A DNA stretch of 15,696 nucleotides, taken from positions 1 through 15,696 of the forward strand of contig CAMDBY010000014.1 of assembly GCA_945889575.1 (NCBI GenBank). The letters run 5' to 3'. Shown here piece by piece: positions 1-6,949 of this stretch. The stretch is from Bifidobacterium breve. Its GTDB lineage: Bacteria > Actinomycetota > Acidimicrobiia > Acidimicrobiales > Ilumatobacteraceae. Made by a program: the position numbers and the translations under genes. Numbering within the stretch: position 1 is the stretch's first letter; every line of letters begins with the position of its first letter. The notes under the pieces were generated by a model. It was given only the letters and a program-made list of their open reading frames with translations. It was not told the DNA's origin and ran no database searches.

Positions 1-1053
1 CAAACAGTGCAAGCAACGTTGACCGGAGTAGTAGCAGGCCGTCTGTTCGGGCCGACTGGAGTTGCGATTGGTGTCATCTTGAACGTTGTCGTGTTTTTTG
101 TATTTGCAGAAGCCGTGCCAAAAACCTATGCAATTCTTCATTCAGACAGAGCTGCACTGTCGACGTCGCGCTGTGTTGCGCTGGTGGTCGGTTTCTATCC
201 ATTAACAAAGATCTCTCAAGCCCTAATTGGTTTGACAAATATTGTCGTAAAAGGAAAAGGATTAGAGCAAGGTCCTTTTATTGGAGAGCAAGAATTCCTC
301 GGCATGGTTGAAGCCGCTGTGGAAGATGAAGTCATTGAGCATGAAGAGCGTGCGTTGATTGAATCCATTATTGAATTTGGTGACACCATTGTTCGTGAGA
401 TCATGCGCCCTCGTCCCGACATCGTCAGTGTTAATTCTGGTGAGACGTTAGATATGGCCCTTGATGAAGCTTTCGAACACGGTGTCAGTCGACTTCCCGT
501 CATGCGCAATGACGAAGAAGACAATGAAGACGTACTTGGAATTGTGTATGCAAAGGACATCATGAAGGCCATTCGCACAGGACTCGGAGCCGAGCCTGTT
601 GATTCCCTTGTTCGCACAGCTGTGGTGATTCCGGAAAATAAACCGGTAGCGAAACTAATGCGAGAAATGCAACGTGATCATTTTCATATGGCCATCGTGG
701 CTGATGAGTACGGCAGCATCACCGGATTAGTAACTCTTGAAGATTGCCTCGAAGAATTGGTCGGCGAGATTGTTGATGAGCATGATGACGAAGTTCCTGA
801 CGTTCGAAATTTGCCCAATGGTGAATCCTTAGTGGATGCCGGTATGTCGATCGAAGATTTCAATGAGCATTTCGACGTGGACCTGCCGGATACAGAGTTC
901 GACACTGTAGGTGGCTTCCTGTTCGGAGTTCTCGAGCATGTCCCGGTGGTGGGCGAAACTTTAGAGATTGAGGGATGGCGATTCGTTGTTGAGGCACTCG
1001 AAGGACGTCGTATCACTGAAGTTCGCCTGATGCCCACAATTGGTATTGAGTAA
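1..1053 (+). CDS. CNNM/HlyC-CorC family transporter (hemolysin C-like), 5' end missing
   Basis: Membrane protein of the CNNM (DUF21)-CBS-CorC family, often annotated hemolysin and linked to Mg2+/Co2+ or Na+ transport. The frame is open to base 1, so the N-terminus lies outside the window; full proteins have about 430 residues and 348 are seen from the GTG at base 7. Counting from that GTG, the rest of the DUF21 membrane domain occupies about 1-83, with hydrophobic segments near 13-38 and 57-80 and the family motif FAEAVPKTYA at 34-43. A CBS pair covers about 131-255, with IVADEYGSITGLVTLED at 230-246. The CorC_HlyC C-terminal domain is about 268-345, with TVGGFLFG. In many actinobacteria this gene lies just upstream of era. 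Here era is on the same strand but about 14.5 kb away. The family is certain; the transported ion is not. Confidence 0.93.
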   Translation, partial: QTVQATLTGVVAGRLFGPTGVAIGVILNVVVFFVFAEAVPKTYAILHSDRAALSTSRCVALVVGFYPLTKISQALIGLTNIVVKGKGLEQGPFIGEQEFLGMVEAAVEDEVIEHEERALIESIIEFGDTIVREIMRPRPDIVSVNSGETLDMALDEAFEHGVSRLPVMRNDEEDNEDVLGIVYAKDIMKAIRTGLGAEPVDSLVRTAVVIPENKPVAKLMREMQRDHFHMAIVADEYGSITGLVTLEDCLEELVGEIVDEHDDEVPDVRNLPNGESLVDAGMSIEDFNEHFDVDLPDTEFDTVGGFLFGVLEHVPVVGETLEIEGWRFVVEALEGRRITEVRLMPTIGIE

Positions 1054-1075
1054 CGTCCCTGACCACTTATTTCTG

Positions 1076-1081
1076 TAACTT
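1076..1081 (+). promoter_or_regulatory. Probable -10 element of a leaderless promoter (SDR gene)
   Basis: TAACTT lies exactly 6 nt before the ATG at 1088 and fits the actinobacterial -10 consensus TANNNT. With this spacing the transcript would begin at the start codon. No Shine-Dalgarno sequence is present. I see no clear -35 element. The same geometry recurs at menE, menG, the minus-strand fadD and era. Confidence 0.5.
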
Positions 1082-1087
1082 GGCGAA

Positions 1088-1837
1088 ATGGAAGTTTCAC
1101 TAAAAGGCAAAGTCGCACTCGTTACGGGTGCATCTCGGGGAATTGGTCTTGCAATCGCTAAGACGTTCGCAGAATCAGGCGCAAGCGTCATGATGGTGTC
1201 CCGAAAAATTGAAGAGTCCGCCATGGACGGTATTGATGGGGAAGTGGCAATTCGTCAAGCAAATGTCGGAGACCCAACCGCTGCTACCGATGTCGTGCGT
1301 GAAACCATCGCAAAGTTCGGACGCCTAGACATTTTGGTGAACAACGCCGCAACGAATCCGTATTACGGACCAACAATGGGCGTTGACGAAGGTCGTTACG
1401 ACAAGACGTTCCAAATCAACTTGAAGGCCCCCCTGCAGTGGACACAGGCTGCGTATGAAGCCTCGTTCAAAGAAAACCCTGGCGTCATTATCAATATTGC
1501 TTCAGTGGGTGGGTTGCGCACAGACGGTGGTGGCCTTGGCGTGTACAACTTGACCAAAGCTGCGTTGATCCATTTCACTCGTCAGCTTGCGAGCGAAATT
1601 GGTCCAAACAGGGTGATTGGAATTGCACCTGGATTAGTCAAAACTGACTTCGCCGGTTTCTTGGTTGAAAACTTTGGAGACAAGATTGCTGCGACCGTGC
1701 CGTTGAAGCGCTTGGGAGAACCAGAAGACATTGCAAACCTAGCAACGTTCCTGGCCTCTGATTCTGCAAGTTGGATTACCGGCGAGACATACGTCATCGA
1801 TGGTGGCGCGGGACTCGGCACATCAAACGCTGGCTAA
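1088..1837 (+). CDS. SDR family NAD(P)-dependent oxidoreductase (FabG-like)
   Basis: Classical short-chain dehydrogenase/reductase of 249 residues, a normal length. The cofactor motif TGASRGIG is at 13-20 and NNAA at 85-88. The catalytic tetrad is complete: N111, S139, Y153 and K157 (YNLTK). The PG motif follows at 181-182 and a C-terminal VIDGG at 236-240. These enzymes oxidise or reduce a hydroxyl/keto group with NAD(P)(H). The sequence type is that of 3-oxoacyl-ACP/3-hydroxyacyl-CoA dehydrogenases, which would fit the acyl-CoA genes later in the window, but the substrate cannot be read from sequence. It follows the transporter gene by 34 bp on the same strand and has its own likely leaderless promoter. 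Its stop overlaps the stop of menE tail to tail (CTAA, 1834-1837). Confidence 0.92.
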   Translation: MEVSLKGKVALVTGASRGIGLAIAKTFAESGASVMMVSRKIEESAMDGIDGEVAIRQANVGDPTAATDVVRETIAKFGRLDILVNNAATNPYYGPTMGVDEGRYDKTFQINLKAPLQWTQAAYEASFKENPGVIINIASVGGLRTDGGGLGVYNLTKAALIHFTRQLASEIGPNRVIGIAPGLVKTDFAGFLVENFGDKIAATVPLKRLGEPEDIANLATFLASDSASWITGETYVIDGGAGLGTSNAG

Positions 1838-2952
1838 GACGTCTGCAGGCGCTCAACGAGTATTGAGCGTTGAGGTTTACCCAGGGCAGTTCGTGGAATC
1901 TCGGTCACGATATGTATTTTTTGTGGTGCGCAATGCGCAGGCAGGGTCTGTTTCACATGTTCTCGTACTGCCTTGAGAGAAATAAGACGTGCGTCCGTGG
2001 TGACAATCCAAACATGAACAGCGTGACCCCATTCAGGGTCTGAGACGCCAACGACGCAGAGGTCTGTAATCGATGGGAAGTTGCGCAGTGCGTCTTCGAC
2101 AATCTCTGGCCAGACATTCTCTCCGCCGGTAATAATGAGGTCGTCTTCGCGTCCTTCAATGCTCAATACGCCATCTTCGGAAAGTGTCCCTCTGTCTCTG
2201 GTGCAGAACCAACCGTTGCTGTCTAGCGGGACCGAGCCATCACGATACGCACGCAACAACATTGGAGCTCGTACGTACACAATTGATTCCCGTATCTCCA
2301 GTTCGACGCCACGAAGAGCTTTGCCGTTGTATACGACCCCGCTGCCGGTTTCCGTTAGCCCGTATGTGGTGATGCAATTTGGCGGTAACTGTGACGACTG
2401 GCGAGAACCGCCCAAGACGATTGCACGAAACAAGGTGGGGTCGATTCTTTGGAGAGCTGTAGAAACCAGCGAGACGAGAGTCGCACCGTTCTGTGCTGCT
2501 TCCACATACGAGTCGGGAGAGAAATTCGGTACGGCAATAAGTGACGTTCCCATGATGAGAGAACGCGTGATGACGGAAAGTCCACCAACATGCGACGGGG
2601 GAAGACATGCAAGCCACGTGTCACGCAATGTGACATTGAGATATTCAGTGGTGGCTCGTGCACTTGCTTCTACAGCGGACATTCTTAATACGGCTGCTTT
2701 TGGAACACCAGATGTGCCACTAGTTGCCACGACGATGGCATCGCCCGGTTCCACCGGTTGACCCTCAACGCGCGTGTCTCCTTCAGGCGTTGCAATGATT
2801 GTTGGCTTCACCGCGTTGAGAATGTGTTGTCGTGCCGGCAGAGGAAGCCGTTGGTCGAGAGGGAAGACCGCATCATTGTTGTCCCAAGCCCGCGAGAGTC
2901 GGTCAACGAAGAGTTGGCTGTTTGCCATGTCAAGACATACCAACTCGTTCAC
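1834..2952 (-). CDS. menE: o-Succinylbenzoate--CoA ligase (MenE)
   Basis: Adenylate-forming ligase that activates o-succinylbenzoate to its CoA thioester, before MenB closes the naphthoate ring. Using the GTG at 2952 it has 372 residues, typical of the short actinobacterial MenE. Visible core motifs are the P-loop TSGTSGVPK (77-85), YGLTET (197-202), the ribose-binding Asp D253 (TRDRG), the hinge region with TGGENVWP (about 275-282) and catalytic Lys K359 in PRTALGKPQR. The start was chosen because the family conserves residues just upstream of the internal ATG at 2928 (ELVCLD here) and because TACGCT lies 6 nt before this GTG. An in-frame ATG at 2988 would overlap the menA start and is less likely. 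It is divergent from menA (34 bp apart) and convergent with the SDR gene. Identity as menE rests on motifs plus the surrounding men genes. Confidence 0.9.
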   Translation of the reverse strand: MNELVCLDMANSQLFVDRLSRAWDNNDAVFPLDQRLPLPARQHILNAVKPTIIATPEGDTRVEGQPVEPGDAIVVATSGTSGVPKAAVLRMSAVEASARATTEYLNVTLRDTWLACLPPSHVGGLSVITRSLIMGTSLIAVPNFSPDSYVEAAQNGATLVSLVSTALQRIDPTLFRAIVLGGSRQSSQLPPNCITTYGLTETGSGVVYNGKALRGVELEIRESIVYVRAPMLLRAYRDGSVPLDSNGWFCTRDRGTLSEDGVLSIEGREDDLIITGGENVWPEIVEDALRNFPSITDLCVVGVSDPEWGHAVHVWIVTTDARLISLKAVREHVKQTLPAHCAPQKIHIVTEIPRTALGKPQRSILVERLQTS

Positions 2953-2958
2953 GCATCT

Positions 2959-2964
2959 AGCGTA
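2959..2964 (-). promoter_or_regulatory. Probable -10 element of leaderless menE promoter
   Basis: On the minus strand TACGCT fits TANNNT and stands 6 nt before the GTG at 2952, with no Shine-Dalgarno site. It supports that GTG over the ATGs at 2988 and 2928. A weaker menA -10 candidate (GACACT, 2975-2980) lies 10 bp away on the other strand, so the two polymerase footprints must overlap. Confidence 0.5.
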
Positions 2965-2974
2965 CGACTCGTGC

Positions 2975-2980
2975 GACACT
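2975..2980 (+). promoter_or_regulatory. Weak candidate -10 element for menA
   Basis: GACACT stands 6 nt before the menA ATG (2987) and matches the A and last T of TANNNT but not the first T. No Shine-Dalgarno site precedes menA, so a leaderless transcript is plausible. This is weaker than the other sites listed. Confidence 0.25.
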
Positions 2981-2986
2981 AGAGAC

Positions 2987-3892
2987 ATGACTTCGCCAAT
3001 AAACCCCACAACTCTCGGATGGAAGAAATGGATAATCGGTGCTAGGCCTCGTACATTGCCAGCAGCGATCGTGCCTGTGCTTGTGGGAGTTGCGTGCGCA
3101 AGCGGGGCAATGAGTCCCGTATGGTGGCGAGGCGTACTAGCAGGCGTTGTCAGTCTTGCGTTACAAGTGGGCGTCAACTACGCCAATGATTATTCAGATG
3201 GGGTGAAAGGGACTGACGCCGTTCGCGTTGGTCCATTGCGCCTAGTTGGCTCAGGCGCAGCCACGGCCTCCCATGTTAAGCAGGCTGCTTTTCTCATGTT
3301 TGGTATCGCAGCGTGTGCTGGATTGGCACTCGCTTTGATGACCACGATGTGGTTGGTGTTAGTTGGAGCCGCAGCAATTCTTGCTGCATGGACTTATACA
3401 GGGGGGCCTCGACCATACGGTTACGCGGGATGGGGTGAAGTGTTTGTCTTTATTTTCTTCGGAGTTGTGGCTACAACGGGGACTGAATTTGTTGTCGCTG
3501 AAGAATTCACTGTTGCGGGGCTTGTGGCAAGTGTTGCCGTCGGGTGTATCGCAAGTTCTCTGCTTGTAATCAATAATCTGCGAGATATTCCCGGTGACAC
3601 AGTTGCCGAGAAAAATACTCTTGCAGTCAAGTTAGGCGACGCCAACACCCGAAAGTTTTTTGCTGCGTTAGTGATTCTTGCCGGTCTTTCCATTTGTGCC
3701 ACGTCAGCACTGTTGGGGGCCTATGCGCTATTCGGGTTAGTAGGAATCGTGGTGCTTCGACCAGCACTTGAGGCTTTGTCGCGCGGAGCGAAAGGGAAAG
3801 ATCTGATAATTGTTCTGGGCAATGTTGGTCGTGCGCAATTGGTACTGGGTATTACGTTCGGCGCAGGCATAGCGCTGTCAATCGTGTCGTAA
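2987..3892 (+). CDS. menA: 1,4-Dihydroxy-2-naphthoate polyprenyltransferase (MenA)
   Basis: Integral membrane UbiA-family prenyltransferase that joins a polyprenyl chain to DHNA, giving demethylmenaquinone. It has 301 residues, the usual MenA length, with about eight hydrophobic segments. The first Asp-rich motif is NDYSDGVKGTD (N67, D68, D71, D77) and the second NNLRDIPGD (196-204; D200, D204), both binding the Mg2+-diphosphate of the prenyl donor. The N-terminal WIIGARPRTLPAAIVPVLVG is typical of MenA. The ATG at 2987 was chosen because the protein begins normally there; the 71 codons open upstream are antisense to menE. The last 15 bp overlap the 3' end of menH (3878-3892), so no terminator can lie between them. 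Confidence 0.95.
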   Translation: MTSPINPTTLGWKKWIIGARPRTLPAAIVPVLVGVACASGAMSPVWWRGVLAGVVSLALQVGVNYANDYSDGVKGTDAVRVGPLRLVGSGAATASHVKQAAFLMFGIAACAGLALALMTTMWLVLVGAAAILAAWTYTGGPRPYGYAGWGEVFVFIFFGVVATTGTEFVVAEEFTVAGLVASVAVGCIASSLLVINNLRDIPGDTVAEKNTLAVKLGDANTRKFFAALVILAGLSICATSALLGAYALFGLVGIVVLRPALEALSRGAKGKDLIIVLGNVGRAQLVLGITFGAGIALSIVS

Positions 3893-4603
3893 AATTATTG
3901 AATCCAAAATCCGCCCAGTAGTGGCTGGGTCCTCAAGATGGACGGTATGACCGACGTTCGGGACAACCTTCATTTCCGATGATTGAAGAAGTGGCTGCAT
4001 GTCCTTTGCAATAGTTCTGAATTTGTTATCTAGTTCGCCAACAATGAGATGTACTGGCATGGATAGTTGATGCAGATTCGACCATTGCGGCTCTTGTGTG
4101 CCGGTACCCGCAAACCTCAAGGAATCTGCGAGACCTTTGGCAGTATTGCGAATACGGTCGTTTCTTTGATTTGTTTGGTCCGACAATCCTGAAAATATAG
4201 GTAGTGCTAACCATTCATCGATAAAAGCTGATGTGCCAATTTTTTCTATGTGGTCAGCCAGTTCATTGTCGCTCTGCAGTCGAGCAGATCTTTCAGCCAG
4301 TGTGGCTAATCCCGGTGTGCCACTGATGAGAACTAACTGCGAAACCATCTGGGGGTGTTGGAGAGCCACATGGAGCGCCATTCGTGCGCCCATTGAATAC
4401 CCGACCAAAATCCCGGGCTTCATTGCAAGGGCAATGTCATCAGCGCACTGGGGAAGTGAACATGCACCGTTTTTGTTGGTTCCGTGGCCTGACGCATCGA
4501 GGCACAATGGCGTGTACTCGGCTTGCATGAGTTGCAATACAGGAGACCACGAGTCTTTCGTCTGAGTAAAACCGTGAAGGAATGTGACGTGTGGAGAGGT
4601 CAA
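3878..4603 (-). CDS. menH: SHCHC synthase (MenH), alpha/beta hydrolase
   Basis: 2-Succinyl-6-hydroxy-2,4-cyclohexadiene-1-carboxylate synthase, removing pyruvate from the MenD product. It has 241 residues with an alpha/beta-hydrolase fold. The oxyanion loop LHGFTQTKDSW is at 9-19, nucleophile S70 sits in VGYSMGAR, D192 in VGELDN and H219 in NVGHTVHLED. LISGTPGL (92-99) is also typical of MenH. The only usable start is TTG at 4603; no ATG or GTG precedes it in frame and the first internal ATG (codon 26) is past the oxyanion loop. The TTG overlaps the frnE stop as TTGA (4600-4603), implying translational coupling. The N-terminus is compact, going straight into the first strand. The junction lies inside a perfect 8-bp tandem repeat (see findings). 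MenH is preferred over a generic hydrolase because of the motifs and neighbours. Confidence 0.88.
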   Translation of the reverse strand: MTSPHVTFLHGFTQTKDSWSPVLQLMQAEYTPLCLDASGHGTNKNGACSLPQCADDIALAMKPGILVGYSMGARMALHVALQHPQMVSQLVLISGTPGLATLAERSARLQSDNELADHIEKIGTSAFIDEWLALPIFSGLSDQTNQRNDRIRNTAKGLADSLRFAGTGTQEPQWSNLHQLSMPVHLIVGELDNKFRTIAKDMQPLLQSSEMKVVPNVGHTVHLEDPATTGRILDSIILRHD

Positions 4604-4613
4604 CGGGTCAACG
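4598..4613. repeat. Perfect 8-bp tandem duplication at the frnE/menH junction
   Basis: GGTCAACG occurs twice with no spacer (4598-4605 and 4606-4613; on the coding strand CGTTGACC twice). The frnE stop TGA and the menH start TTG both lie in the copy at 4598-4605. Removing one copy makes the reading frame run from frnE (codons GCG TTG ACC) directly into menH (TCT CCA CAC) without a stop. Confidence 0.95.
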
Positions 4614-5247
4614 CTCGTTCTAACACGTTGACAAAGACGTCTACGTCTTGGGCTCCGGGAATAAGAAAACGATCGTCGATCACGAACGAAGGAACCGCTG
4701 TTATCTCTCGCATGGCTGCACCCTGTAAATCCTCTTGTACTGCGTCAAAGCCTTCATCGGTATCAAGCCAGGCTCGAATTGCTTCGCCATCCAAATTGAC
4801 ATCCGTTGCGCATTGAGCAACAACATCTGCATCGCCAACATTTAGGCCATCGGTAAAGTACGCCTTCATGAGTCGTTCCTTAAAAACGCCTTGAGTGATT
4901 GCCCCGTGATGTTCAAGCGCCCAATGCAATGCACGGTGGGCAAGGATGGTGTTTGCTCGCAATGCGATGTCCATGTTGAATTCGATGTTGTCTGCTGCTG
5001 CAACATTGGTCACATGTTGGAGAATCTGTTCTGCTCGCTCGCGGCCACCAAACTTCTTGGCGTACCCCTCTACGACGGGGGTTGGCTGTCCGACGGGGGC
5101 TGAGGGGTCGAGTTGGTATGCCTTGAAGACCACTTCAATGGGTTCGGTAATGCCCTTCTGTCGAAGCACTTCTATGGCGTTGTCAAACCGACGCTTTCCT
5201 ATGAAGCACCAAGGGCATACGACGTCGGACCAGATTTCTACACGCAT
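4600..5247 (-). CDS. DsbA family oxidoreductase, FrnE-like, cytosolic
   Basis: Thioredoxin-fold protein of 215 residues. The CPWC redox motif is at 11-14 (SDVVCPWCFIGKRRF), a helical insertion spans about 55-160, and the cis-proline loop AVPSFVID with P186 comes near the C-terminus. This is the FrnE/DsbA-like branch (dithiol-disulfide oxidoreductase or isomerase). There is no signal peptide, so it should act in the cytosol. A 2-hydroxychromene-2-carboxylate isomerase role is possible, but the CPWC pair favours thiol-disulfide chemistry. The ATG at 5247 places the first strand and CPWC as in the family and is preceded by TATCGT at 7 nt. In-frame starts at 5268 and 5295 would overlap menD. It lies directly upstream of menH with a TTGA overlap and is divergent from menD by 19 bp. 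Its job in a menaquinone locus is unknown. Confidence 0.88.
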   Translation of the reverse strand: MRVEIWSDVVCPWCFIGKRRFDNAIEVLRQKGITEPIEVVFKAYQLDPSAPVGQPTPVVEGYAKKFGGRERAEQILQHVTNVAAADNIEFNMDIALRANTILAHRALHWALEHHGAITQGVFKERLMKAYFTDGLNVGDADVVAQCATDVNLDGEAIRAWLDTDEGFDAVQEDLQGAAMREITAVPSFVIDDRFLIPGAQDVDVFVNVLERALTR

Positions 5248-5254
5248 AAGTGAC

Positions 5255-5260
5255 ACGATA
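5255..5260 (-). promoter_or_regulatory. Probable -10 element for the frnE-like/menH operon
   Basis: TATCGT on the minus strand fits TANNNT and lies 7 nt before the ATG at 5247, consistent with a leaderless or near-leaderless transcript. On the opposite strand CACGAT (5254-5259) lies 7 nt before the menD ATG and is a weak menD -10 candidate. The two elements occupy the same bases. Confidence 0.4.
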
Positions 5261-5266
5261 GGTGAC

Positions 5267-6949
5267 ATGAGTTCTTCTGGCGACACTGCAGCCACATTTT
5301 GCGCAACCTTGGTCGACGAATGGTCACGTCAGGGGGTGCGTCACGCAGTGGTCGCTCCTGGCAGTCGCAGCACTCCTCTTGCTGTTGCTTTGGCACAGAG
5401 TGGGGCCATCGAGGTACATGTCTTTCACGACGAACGCAGTGCGTCCTTTGCCGCATTGGGAATAGGTACGGCGTCTGGGTTCCCTGCGGTACTGCTCTGT
5501 ACATCCGGGACAGCGGCCACTCATTTTCATGGTGCGGTAGTAGAGGCACATCAGAGTGATGTGCCCATGATTGTGTGCACTGCTGATCGTCCACCAGAGT
5601 TGCGTGATGTTGGAGCTGCGCAAATGATTGACCAAACACATTTGTTTGGTTCTGCAGTTCGGTGGTTTAATGACCCCGGTGTTCCTTCACGTGACGCCGC
5701 ATCTACGTGGCGCTCTCTAGCTGCTCGCACCGTGCAGGTATCTGTAGGAGTTCGACCTGGGCCGGTGCATCTGAATCTTCCTTTCCGCGAACCACTCACT
5801 GGTGAAGTGATTGATATGCCGCCGTCTCGAGAAAAGAGATGGTCAGACATCATCCGACTCGGAGCCGCTGAAAATCAGGATCTGTCAGAAATTGTGGAAG
5901 CCATTAGTGGGCGTCGTGGAATCATCATTGCGGGACGTGGTGCAAGTCGTGATGTGTTGTTGTTGGCCGAGTCGCTGGGATGGCCAATTTTTGCCGATGC
6001 CGTTAGCGGTGTTCGTGAACAGAACAGTTCGGTGATCATCGGCTTTGATGCAATCTTGCGGTCTGAAGTGTTTGCGGCGTCTCATATTCCAGAAGTGGTG
6101 TTGCGCATTGGTGCTCCTCCCGCTTCCAAAGTTCTTGCTCAGTGGGTAGCGAAAAATGATTGTCGAGTAATTCAGTTGCGCGCCTCCGAAATGGTGACTG
6201 ATCCTGACCACAAGGTTGAGTACACGATTATCGGAGATGTCGCAATTGCGACACGATCTCTAGCAATGGCGGGAACACCATGTGACAAGGCATGGATGAC
6301 CGACTGGACGAGTGCTGAGATGGTGGCACAGGAAGCGATATCCACCTGGACTTCTGAGAACTTCAGTGAGCCGTCTGCAGCACGAACAGTGACATCCGCA
6401 ATGAGCGTCGGGTCGCATCTAGTTGTTTCGTCGTCTATGCCGATACGAGATGTGGAATGGTTTGGCACTACAACGTCTGGTGTAACTGTGCATTCCAATC
6501 GGGGCACGAACGGTATTGACGGAGTGATTAGTACTGCTGTGGGTGTTGCTCTGGCTACAAAAGCTCGCGTTACGGTTCTCATCGGAGACGTTGCGTGTCT
6601 TCATGATTCAAATGGTTTGTGGGCATTGAGTCGGCGTAATGTTGACCTCACAATTGTTGTCATTAACAACGATGGTGGAAGCATCTTTTCTTTTCTTCCG
6701 CAGGCACAAATTGTCAGCAATTCAGACTTTGAACTTCTGTATGGAACTCCACACGGAGCATCCTTCGAACACTTGGCTGCGACCCACGGCATCACCTATG
6801 AGCGTGTGACCACTCTAAAAGAACTTGAGACAAATCTTCAACGCGGTGGAACACGTCTGATCGAGGTTCCGTGTGATCGATTTATCAATGTTTCTCAACA
6901 TGAGGCTTTGCAATCAGCAGTGGTTGCTGCAGTGGAGGCTAGGGCCTAA
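5267..6949 (+). CDS. menD: SEPHCHC synthase (MenD)
   Basis: Thiamine-diphosphate enzyme joining 2-oxoglutarate-derived succinic semialdehyde to isochorismate, the committed step of the classical menaquinone pathway. It has 560 residues, a normal length. The N-terminal Pyr domain carries APGSRSTPLA (30-39) and HDERSA with the ThDP-activating E56. LCTSGTA (77-83) and ADRPPELRDVGA (106-117) are also typical. The C-terminal PP domain carries the ThDP/Mg2+ motif IGDVACLHD (439-447) to NNDGG (467-471). The ATG at 5267 is followed by a normal N-terminal helix; the 107 open codons upstream are antisense to the frnE-like gene. No Shine-Dalgarno site is seen. The last 11 bp overlap the 3' end of menF (6939-6949). 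Confidence 0.96.
   Translation: MSSSGDTAATFCATLVDEWSRQGVRHAVVAPGSRSTPLAVALAQSGAIEVHVFHDERSASFAALGIGTASGFPAVLLCTSGTAATHFHGAVVEAHQSDVPMIVCTADRPPELRDVGAAQMIDQTHLFGSAVRWFNDPGVPSRDAASTWRSLAARTVQVSVGVRPGPVHLNLPFREPLTGEVIDMPPSREKRWSDIIRLGAAENQDLSEIVEAISGRRGIIIAGRGASRDVLLLAESLGWPIFADAVSGVREQNSSVIIGFDAILRSEVFAASHIPEVVLRIGAPPASKVLAQWVAKNDCRVIQLRASEMVTDPDHKVEYTIIGDVAIATRSLAMAGTPCDKAWMTDWTSAEMVAQEAISTWTSENFSEPSAARTVTSAMSVGSHLVVSSSMPIRDVEWFGTTTSGVTVHSNRGTNGIDGVISTAVGVALATKARVTVLIGDVACLHDSNGLWALSRRNVDLTIVVINNDGGSIFSFLPQAQIVSNSDFELLYGTPHGASFEHLAATHGITYERVTTLKELETNLQRGGTRLIEVPCDRFINVSQHEALQSAVVAAVEARA

Noticed and set aside
2081..2761. Open plus-strand frame of 226 codons opposite menE
   Set aside because: Entirely antisense to a gene with full ligase motifs; its translation shows no family motif.
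2774..2986. 71-codon N-terminal extension of menA
   Set aside because: Antisense to menE; MenA has normal length from 2987.
2986..2989. Palindromic CATG giving overlapping ATG starts for menE (2988, minus) and menA (2987, plus)
   Set aside because: The menE GTG at 2952 fits homologue N-termini and has TACGCT 6 nt upstream, so the 2988 ATG is probably unused. The same CATG pattern at 5266-5269 is rejected for frnE in favour of the ATG at 5247.
4946..5266. 107-codon N-terminal extension of menD
   Set aside because: Antisense to the frnE-like gene; MenD has normal length and start from 5267.
5238..5853. Several overlapping minus-strand frames opposite menD
   Set aside because: Low-complexity translations rich in His, Cys and Arg, antisense to a clear MenD; no start signals.
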